A DNA stretch of 10,936 bases from Spirochaetales bacterium (lineage in GTDB: Bacteria > Spirochaetota > Spirochaetia > Sphaerochaetales > Sphaerochaetaceae), in NCBI GenBank assembly GCA_017614625.1, contig JAGABK010000137.1, forward strand, positions 1 through 10,936, read 5' to 3'. The position numbers and the translations under genes are program-made. Below, piece after piece: positions 6,403 through 10,936 of the stretch. A model generated the notes under the pieces. It saw nothing but the letters and a program-made list of their open reading frames with translations, was not told where the DNA came from and did no database searches. Numbering within the stretch: the first letter of the stretch is position 1; each line of letters starts with the position of its first letter.

Positions 6403-7014
6403 TCAGTCTCGATTACCTTTCAATATACCAATTCTATCACAGATGTTGAATACCTGTCGACGAAGATTCTCGAGATTGAATTCATTATTCGCCACGATGT
6501 AAAGCGGCAGTCCGTAGGACACTTTGCGGTAGTCGACATCCTCCTGGGCCTTCTCCCTGAGGTCGAAAACCTCCCTGGAAACACCGTCCCGTTTCATGGC
6601 CCGCCCGAGGCGCACTTCGTAGTCCGCGTCCACGTAGATGACGCAGTCTCCGATGCGTGAGAAACCCGCCCTGTACAGGAGAGCCCCGTTGAGGAAAAGC
6701 ACCCCGTCCGGGTTGGCCTTCTTCCACTGAAGCACCTTCTTCTCCAGCCACGGATAAAGGACTCCCTCCAGGGCAGTCCTTTTGGCGGGATCCGCGAAGA
6801 CCATGCGTCCGATCTCCCGTCTGTCGGGAACGAAGACTCCGTCCTTTTCGGTGCCTGCTTTCTCACCGAACAGCGAAATAATCGCATCTTTGTTCTCTAT
6901 CAGGCCATCGTGGCACATCCTGTCGGCATCCCATACCAGAAAGCCTTCCTGTGTCAGCATGTCACCCACGTAGTTCTTTCCGCTGCAGCTTTTTCCGGTG
7001 AGACCTATGACCAT
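6403..7014 (-). CDS. coaE: Dephospho-CoA kinase
   Basis: CoaE phosphorylates the 3'-OH of the ribose of dephospho-CoA, the last step of coenzyme A synthesis. The 203-residue length is typical. The protein opens with the P-loop MVIGLTGKSCSGKN (GKSCSGKN at 7-14), then WDADRMCHDG (28-37), matching the D-AD-x-x-H-region after the P-loop in this family, and a helical lid region around 135-165. Two deviations are seen: the normal GGIGSGKS/T P-loop is GKSCSGKN, with Asn14 at the Ser/Thr position, and the usual PLLFE segment reads GALLYRAGF (110-118). I recall similar P-loops in treponemal CoaE, which would make this lineage-specific rather than damaged. Its ATG shares one base with the polA TGA stop (TGATG), implying translational coupling; GGGGAGAG in the polA end serves as ribosome-binding site. 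Confidence 0.88.
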   Translation of the reverse strand: MVIGLTGKSCSGKNYVGDMLTQEGFLVWDADRMCHDGLIENKDAIISLFGEKAGTEKDGVFVPDRREIGRMVFADPAKRTALEGVLYPWLEKKVLQWKKANPDGVLFLNGALLYRAGFSRIGDCVIYVDADYEVRLGRAMKRDGVSREVFDLREKAQEDVDYRKVSYGLPLYIVANNEFNLENLRRQVFNICDRIGILKGNRD

Positions 7015-9617
7015 CAGTGCATCTCTCCCCAGCTGCGGCCTGTCTCGATTCCCACCCTGAGGGGAACGCTGAGGGCGCAGGCTCCTTCCATGCAGCGCCT
7101 GACGAGGTCCTTCATCAGATCCACCTCGTCCTCGGGAACCTCGAAGATCACCTCGTCATGGACCTGGAGCAGCATGCGCGAGCGCACGCCCTTCTCCTCC
7201 ATCTCCCTTGAGAGGGATATCATGGCGTTCTTCATGATCTCGGCGGCGGTTCCCTGTATGACTGTGTTCACCGCGGCGCGCTCGGCGGCCGCCAGAACAG
7301 TCTTGTTGGAGCTCTTCATCTCGGGGATGTAGCGGATGTGTCCCATCAGGGTCTTCACGTAGCCGTCCTGCGCTGCCCGGGCCTTGGTCTTCTCAATGAA
7401 CGAGCTCACGCCGCTGTACTGCTCGAAGTACCTGTCGATGAAGCGCTTTGCGTCGTTCCTGCTGATTCCTATGTCGTGCGCCAGCCTGAAGGCCGACATT
7501 CCGTACATGATTCCGAAGTTGATTGTCTTGGCCGTCCTGCGCTGGTCCGGCGTCACCATCTCCGGGAAGATCCCGAATATCATTGCAGCCGTCTCGCGGT
7601 GCACGTCCTCGCCGTTTATGAAGGCCTTGCGCAGGTTGGCATCGCCCGTGACATGGGCAAGGACCACAAGCTCGATCTGCGAGTAGTCGGCAGACATGAG
7701 CACGCAGCCCTCTCCGGGAACGAAGGCGTCCCTGATCCTGCGTCCCTCGTCCGTCCTGATGGGGATGTTCTGCAGGTTGGGGTTCTTGCTGGAGAGCCTT
7801 CCCGTGGCCGTTCCGGTCTGCAGGAACGTCGTGTGCACACGACCGGTCTCCCCGTTTATCAGGCCGGGAAGCGCGTTGACGTATGTTCCCAGCAGCTTGC
7901 TGAGCATCCTGAACTTCAGGAGAAGCACCGGAACCGGGTCCTCGGTCGTCATGGCGAGGTTCTCCAGCACGTCCGAATCCGTCGAGAAGCCCGACATGGT
8001 CTTCTTTCCGGTCGGGAGGTTTCGCTCCACGAAAAGCACCTCCTGCAGCTGCTTGGGCGAATTGAGGTTGAACTCATGTCCGCAGAGGGTGTAGATGTCG
8101 TTCTGTATTGTCGTGACGCTCTTCTCAAGCTCCGCGCCGAAAGCCGCAAGTACGGAGGTGTCCAGGGCTATGCCCCTCATCTCCATTCCGCCGAGGATCC
8201 TGCACAGAGGCATCTCCATGTCGGAGAAGATGCCGTAAAGGCCCTTCTCCCTGAGCCTGCGCTCCAGATCCGCGATGCCTGCGAAGCCTTCGCAGCAGTC
8301 CGGTTCGTCGAACTTCGTGCGCGAGGTTTCAAGGAGCCACTGCGCCAGCATGGTGTCGAAGCGCAGGTCGAGCTTTTCGATTCCCTGGCGTCCCAGGATC
8401 TTCATCAGGCTCTTGAGGTTGTAGCCTGCAATGCCCAGCCTGGGCAGATTCTCTGTCAATGTCTTAAGGACCCCGTCCGACCACTTTGCGCTGAGGCCTT
8501 TCCTTCCGTCTGAACTGATTTCTATTGAAAGCGGCTTCGCCTTCATGTCGTCGTCGCCGGAGGTCCCGACCTTCACATAGACCGAAGTGCCGTCAGCAAG
8601 GCCGGAAAGGTAGGAATCCAGACCCGCCTCGTCCGTCTGCTCCACAAGGGAAGCCTTATCACCAGCTTCTTCCTGCGACGCGGCAGGAGCTGCGTCTTCG
8701 ACATCGGCCGTCAGAGTAAATCTGCCGGCGGGGACAAGCTTCTCGGCTGCCCTGGCGAGATGGGAAGACCCGATCCCGTTGAACAGCGGCACGCCTGCGT
8801 TCCAGTCTATGGCGGATGTCTCGAACTCGGAGAACACGATCTCGGAGTCGTCGAAGACATCGTCCTTGAGCATGACAAGCTCGTGCGAGAGCGCTATGTG
8901 GTCCCTGGCGGCCTCGAGCTTGGCCGCAGTCCCCTTGGGAAGGGCGGCGATGTTCTCGTAGACCTTGTCCAGCGTCCCGTATTCGGAAAGAAGCTTCACG
9001 GCTCCCTTCTCGCCTATTCCGTTGATTCCGGGGACATTGTCCGAACTGTCGCCCAGGATGGTGAGGTAGTCCACTATCTGGTCAGGCCTGACGCCGAAGA
9101 GCTGCAGAACGCCTTCAGCATCGCACAGCCAGTAGTCCTTCTCGCCCTTGCGCGGCGGCCTGAGCGCGAAGACATCGCCCCGGACCAGCTGCAGAAGGTC
9201 CTTGTCGCCTGTGACCATGACGGTGTCCAGGCCCTCTGAAGAGGCCTTCCTGGCGATTGTGGCTATGATGTCGTCGGCCTCCATGCCCTGCCGTTCGAAA
9301 TGGGGGATGTGCATGCCGTCGAGGAACGACTTGATGACCGGGATCTGCGCGTGCAGGTCCTCGGGAGTCTTCTCCCTGTTGGCCTTGTACTGGTCGTAGA
9401 GCTCGTGGCGGAAGGTCTTTCCCCTGCTGTCCAGGGCCACGACGAGATATTCGGGATTGTACTGCCTGACGAGGCTCATGATGGTGTTGAAGAAGCCGAA
9501 CACTGCCGAGACGTTGTTGCCTTCCCTGTCTCTCAGGGGATTGCTCATGAAAGCGAAATACGAACGGTAGATCTGGCCGTAGCCGTCAACTATGAATACT
9601 CTCTTCCTGTCCGACAT
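7014..9617 (-). CDS. polA: DNA polymerase I, with inactive 3'-5' exonuclease domain
   Basis: PolA removes RNA primers and fills gaps in replication and repair. The 867 residues comprise three parts. The 5'-nuclease (1 to about 290) retains its acidic residues: VDGYG with Asp11, ALDSRG with Asp63, EADD (113-116), TGDKD (136-140) and GDSSDNVPG (189-197). An acidic linker (303-335) leads to a 3'-5' exonuclease-like region (about 340-470). The polymerase shows motif A SADYSQIE (Asp644), motif B RRTAKTINFGIMYG (693-706, with Lys697, Phe701, Tyr705) and motif C VHDE (819-822). In the exonuclease region the first motif reads YVKVGT instead of FDTET, and NLKSL replaces NLKYD. The third acidic motif is not found. 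Proofreading is therefore predicted absent. It starts at ATG 9617, 9 bases after the upstream gene, and overlaps coaE by one base. Confidence 0.97.
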   Translation of the reverse strand: MSDRKRVFIVDGYGQIYRSYFAFMSNPLRDREGNNVSAVFGFFNTIMSLVRQYNPEYLVVALDSRGKTFRHELYDQYKANREKTPEDLHAQIPVIKSFLDGMHIPHFERQGMEADDIIATIARKASSEGLDTVMVTGDKDLLQLVRGDVFALRPPRKGEKDYWLCDAEGVLQLFGVRPDQIVDYLTILGDSSDNVPGINGIGEKGAVKLLSEYGTLDKVYENIAALPKGTAAKLEAARDHIALSHELVMLKDDVFDDSEIVFSEFETSAIDWNAGVPLFNGIGSSHLARAAEKLVPAGRFTLTADVEDAAPAASQEEAGDKASLVEQTDEAGLDSYLSGLADGTSVYVKVGTSGDDDMKAKPLSIEISSDGRKGLSAKWSDGVLKTLTENLPRLGIAGYNLKSLMKILGRQGIEKLDLRFDTMLAQWLLETSRTKFDEPDCCEGFAGIADLERRLREKGLYGIFSDMEMPLCRILGGMEMRGIALDTSVLAAFGAELEKSVTTIQNDIYTLCGHEFNLNSPKQLQEVLFVERNLPTGKKTMSGFSTDSDVLENLAMTTEDPVPVLLLKFRMLSKLLGTYVNALPGLINGETGRVHTTFLQTGTATGRLSSKNPNLQNIPIRTDEGRRIRDAFVPGEGCVLMSADYSQIELVVLAHVTGDANLRKAFINGEDVHRETAAMIFGIFPEMVTPDQRRTAKTINFGIMYGMSAFRLAHDIGISRNDAKRFIDRYFEQYSGVSSFIEKTKARAAQDGYVKTLMGHIRYIPEMKSSNKTVLAAAERAAVNTVIQGTAAEIMKNAMISLSREMEEKGVRSRMLLQVHDEVIFEVPEDEVDLMKDLVRRCMEGACALSVPLRVGIETGRSWGEMH

Positions 9618-9626
9618 CTGATGCCA

Positions 9627-9980
9627 TCATTCCGCTGCGCCGGAAACGTTCTCAAGGTCCACGCCCTCAAGATCCACGCTCTCGGCAAGCTTCTCGGGGT
9701 CAAGGGATTCCTCCAGTGAGGAGGCGACCATCTCGGCGGCCTTGTCGGCGGTCTTGTCAACCACCTTGTCGACCGCTTCGGAAACGGCTCCGGCGACCTT
9801 GTCCGTTGTGTTCTTGACCGCGTCGGAGACGATCTGGCCGATCTTCTCAGGATGCTTCATGCTCACGCCGAAGGCCTTGAGAGACACGTCCTGGAAGAAG
9901 ATGTAGATGACGAAGAAGCTGATAATCGCCAGCAGCATGGCCCATAGAAAACCTGTCAGCTTACGTGTGCCTTTGGACAT
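9627..9980 (-). CDS. Small single-pass membrane protein with Ala/Val/Asp-rich helix, unknown function
   Basis: I do not recognise a family. The 117-residue product has a basic N-terminus (MSKGTRKLTG), one hydrophobic segment (about 10-29), a helical region of DAV/DKV-type near-repeats (49-88, for example SEAVDKVVDKTADKAAE), and an acidic end with a short duplicated motif VDLEGVDLE. Basic residues before the anchor suggest that the C-terminal part is periplasmic. The start is ATG 9980: GGAGG ends 6-7 bases before it, whereas the in-frame GTG at 9986 abuts the same GGAGG and cannot use it. The gene lies 9 bases upstream of polA and directly downstream of an extended -10 promoter, so it is probably first in the polA operon. 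Its layout parallels the Ala-rich protein at the operon's other end. Confidence 0.75.
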   Translation of the reverse strand: MSKGTRKLTGFLWAMLLAIISFFVIYIFFQDVSLKAFGVSMKHPEKIGQIVSDAVKNTTDKVAGAVSEAVDKVVDKTADKAAEMVASSLEESLDPEKLAESVDLEGVDLENVSGAAE

Positions 9981-10000
9981 GTTCACCCTCCGTCATCCCG

Positions 10001-10009
10001 ATTATAGCA
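10001..10009 (-). promoter_or_regulatory. Extended -10 promoter of the polA operon
   Basis: On the minus strand TGCTATAAT contains a perfect -10 with the TG extension. The -35 position 17 bases upstream reads TTTCCG (10029-10024), a poor match, which an extended -10 can tolerate. Start is expected near 9994, giving a 13-15 base leader containing the CGGAGGG ribosome-binding site. Confidence 0.65.
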
Positions 10010-10040
10010 AAAAAAAAGCTGCACGGAAACCATGCAGCTT
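10009..10040 (-). terminator. Rho-independent terminator after the barrel-protein gene
   Basis: On the minus strand AAGCTGCATGG (10040-10030) pairs with CCGTGCAGCTT (10026-10016) around the loop TTT, an 11-bp stem with one wobble pair, running into nine T residues (10017-10009). It lies about 20 bases after the stop at 10060. Confidence 0.93.
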
Positions 10041-10044
10041 TGTA

Positions 10045-10060
10045 CTGTCGATCTGTCGAT
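10045..10060. repeat. Tandem 8-bp repeat
   Basis: CTGTCGAT occurs twice in tandem without a mismatch between the barrel-protein stop codon and its terminator. It may be chance or slippage; no function is suggested. Confidence 0.6.
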
Positions 10061-10644
10061 TACAGAAGTGCGATTCCTACGACGAGACCGATCTGTGCAT
10101 CTTCCCAATGCTCCTTGGCATTGTTGAAGACTCCGGCCCAGTCGCCGTTGGCAATCGTTGTGGATGTGGGCAGGTTTGCGTATGCACCGATCGTCAGGTC
10201 GCCGAGAAGGAAGTCGACTCCGACGTTGATGTCGAATGCGGCATCCTTGAAATCGTCGAATGACGTAACTGCGTTGTTGCAGTTTCCATACCACATTGTC
10301 TTGTCATCGATGTCGTAGGTGTACTCATATCCGAGACCGGCCTTGACTCTGACGAAGAAGATGTCCAGAGCGAGGTTTGCGGAAACGTTTCCGTAGATGG
10401 CCTTTGCTTCGGGAGCATACATGACCTTGGCATCAACTGCTGCGAATGCGATCTTGATCTCTGTGTCGAGTCCCCATGTGATGTCGCCGAACTTGAAGTT
10501 CTCAAGTGCGCCTTCCTTGATCATCTTCGGTGTGTAGGTCGTTGAAGCCGCTGCGCCGAGAGTGAGATCGAAGAGTCCTCTGCCTGCGAAGATGCATGCG
10601 GGGATGATCAGAGCGATAAGCATTACGATGATAACTTTCTTCAT
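10060..10644 (-). CDS. Predicted small outer-membrane beta-barrel protein
   Basis: No specific family is recognised. The 194-residue product starts with a signal peptide: MKK, a hydrophobic core (4-18) and a plausible signal peptidase I site after CIFA (residue 20). Cys17 in IPAC could alternatively mark a lipobox, though its +1 context is weak. The mature part alternates polar and hydrophobic residues in strands rich in Gly, Ala, Tyr and Asp (for example IKIAFAAVDAKVMYAP, 63-78, and VRVKAGLGYEYTYD, 98-111), as in small eight-stranded-type barrels. It ends in GLVVGIALL, so the terminal aromatic residue typical of proteobacterial barrels is missing. ATG 10644 is chosen over an upstream in-frame start 24 codons earlier because AGGAG lies 8 bases before it and the signal peptide begins there. 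It forms a single-gene transcription unit with its own terminator. Confidence 0.75.
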   Translation of the reverse strand: MKKVIIVMLIALIIPACIFAGRGLFDLTLGAAASTTYTPKMIKEGALENFKFGDITWGLDTEIKIAFAAVDAKVMYAPEAKAIYGNVSANLALDIFFVRVKAGLGYEYTYDIDDKTMWYGNCNNAVTSFDDFKDAAFDINVGVDFLLGDLTIGAYANLPTSTTIANGDWAGVFNNAKEHWEDAQIGLVVGIALL

Positions 10645-10655
10645 TTTCTTTTCTC

Positions 10656-10675
10656 CTATAGGCCGTTTCCGGACC
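10656..10675 (-). promoter_or_regulatory. Ribosome-binding site and adjacent leader hairpin of the barrel-protein gene
   Basis: AGGAG sits 8 bases before the ATG at 10644. Immediately upstream, minus-strand GGTCCG-GAAA-CGGCC (10675-10661) can fold into a 5-bp stem with one bulged T and a GNRA-type GAAA tetraloop. Such a hairpin could protect the 5' end or modulate translation; this is inferred from pairing alone. Confidence 0.45.
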
Positions 10676-10714
10676 AATTGTTTTCTTGTTTTCCGTTCAT
10701 CTACGAACACTAAC

Positions 10715-10743
10715 ATAACAATCCGCAGGACGCAAGGTTACAA
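10715..10743 (-). promoter_or_regulatory. Candidate promoter of the barrel-protein gene
   Basis: On the minus strand TTGTAA (10743-10738) and TGTTAT (10720-10715) are 17 bases apart, each matching consensus at four of six positions; an offset TG-T-TATGTT extended -10 overlaps it. A start near 10708 would give a leader of about 64 bases. The flanking region is AT-rich, as expected for a promoter. Confidence 0.35.
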
Positions 10744-10773
10744 ATTACCGAAAAAAGTAAAAAAAATCCTGCG
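10724..10773. repeat. Long-looped inverted repeat enclosing T-runs between nadE and the barrel-protein gene
   Basis: CGCAGGA (10724-10730) and TCCTGCG (10767-10773) are perfect 7-bp inverted copies 36 bases apart. On the minus strand the enclosed part begins with eight T residues (10766-10759) and has six more soon after (10756-10751). It may serve as the 3' end of the nadE message, but no compact hairpin immediately precedes the T-run. Confidence 0.4.
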
Positions 10774-10777
10774 AATT

Positions 10778-10936
10778 TCACTCAAGCGAGTTCTCGAGCT
10801 CGCTCTGCCATATCCTCACGCACGCGTCGCTGGGCATCTTCCAGTCCCCCCTGGGAGAAAGCGCCACCGATCCGATCTTGGGTCCGTCGGGCAGGCAGGA
10901 GCGCTTGAACTGCTGGCTGAAGAACCTGCGGTAGAA
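10778..10936 (-). CDS. nadE: NAD+ synthetase, glutamine-dependent type, C-terminal end
   Basis: NadE amidates nicotinic acid adenine dinucleotide to NAD+ using ATP, here with nitrogen from glutamine if the missing N-terminus carries the expected glutaminase domain. Only the last 52 residues are inside the window, open to the right edge. They contain the family's C-terminal hallmarks: FFSQQFKRSCLPDGPKIGSV, then LSPRGDWKMPSDA, where the FKR, PDGPK and SPRGDW(R/K)MPSDA elements are typical of long, multidomain NAD synthetases. The protein ends WQSELENSLE with TGA at 10778-10780. The gene is transcribed in the same direction as the barrel-protein gene, 133 bases upstream of it. No clear terminator follows except a T-rich stretch. 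Confidence 0.9.
   Translation of the reverse strand, partial: FYRRFFSQQFKRSCLPDGPKIGSVALSPRGDWKMPSDACVRIWQSELENSLE

Noticed and set aside
7338..8513. 391-codon plus-strand open frame antisense to polA
   Set aside because: It lies wholly within the polymerase and exonuclease-like parts of polA, shows no recognisable motif and has no ribosome-binding site; a shadow of biased codon use.
9961..9996. Eleven-codon reading frame from ATG 9996 overlapping the start of the small membrane protein
   Set aside because: The ATG lies four bases from the -10 box, probably at or before the transcription start, and it merely overlaps the ribosome-binding site of the real gene.
10645..10716. Upstream in-frame start adding 24 residues to the barrel protein
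   Set aside because: It would bury the signal peptide behind a charged segment, and the good Shine-Dalgarno sequence serves ATG 10644.

Overview
The window reads as chromosomal housekeeping DNA from a moderately GC-rich diderm bacterium. A member of the Spirochaetota is the best guess. That is an inference from the unusual dephospho-CoA kinase P-loop, an alpha/EpmA-EpmB type EF-P modification cluster, and a signal-peptide protein with outer-membrane barrel character; no rRNA or other marker settles it. Coding density is very high and no stretch over 300 bases lacks a gene. No CRISPR array, insertion sequence, tRNA or rRNA was seen.

Left part (1-2536, minus strand): the tRNA wobble-uridine modification pair mnmE-mnmG, one base apart, with mnmG running off the window. 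Middle left (2601-5366, plus strand): the complete EF-P lysylation set, epmA (ligase), efp (elongation factor P with target Lys32) and epmB (radical-SAM lysine 2,3-aminomutase). The two groups diverge from a 64-bp gap holding two back-to-back sigma70-like promoters whose -10 boxes lie only 6-7 bases from the start codons. Both mnmE and epmA therefore look leaderless. All these products act on translation: MnmE/MnmG tune decoding by tRNA, and EpmA/EpmB/EF-P relieve stalling at proline-rich stretches.

Right part (5357-9980, minus strand): a compact operon-like run of small membrane protein, polA, coaE and a long Ala-rich membrane-anchored helical protein. PolA has intact 5'-nuclease and polymerase motifs but a visibly ruined 3'-5' exonuclease domain. 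The first and last genes share one architecture: an N-terminal membrane anchor followed by Ala/Asp/Lys-rich helix, predicted to project outside the inner membrane. Their pairing around polA-coaE is the least explained feature here. The last gene converges on and overlaps epmB by 10 bp.

Far right (10060-10936, minus strand): a small predicted outer-membrane beta-barrel protein with its own promoter candidate and a strong terminator. The terminator's T tract runs straight into the extended -10 promoter of the polA operon. Beyond it lies the C-terminal end of a glutamine-dependent NAD+ synthetase.
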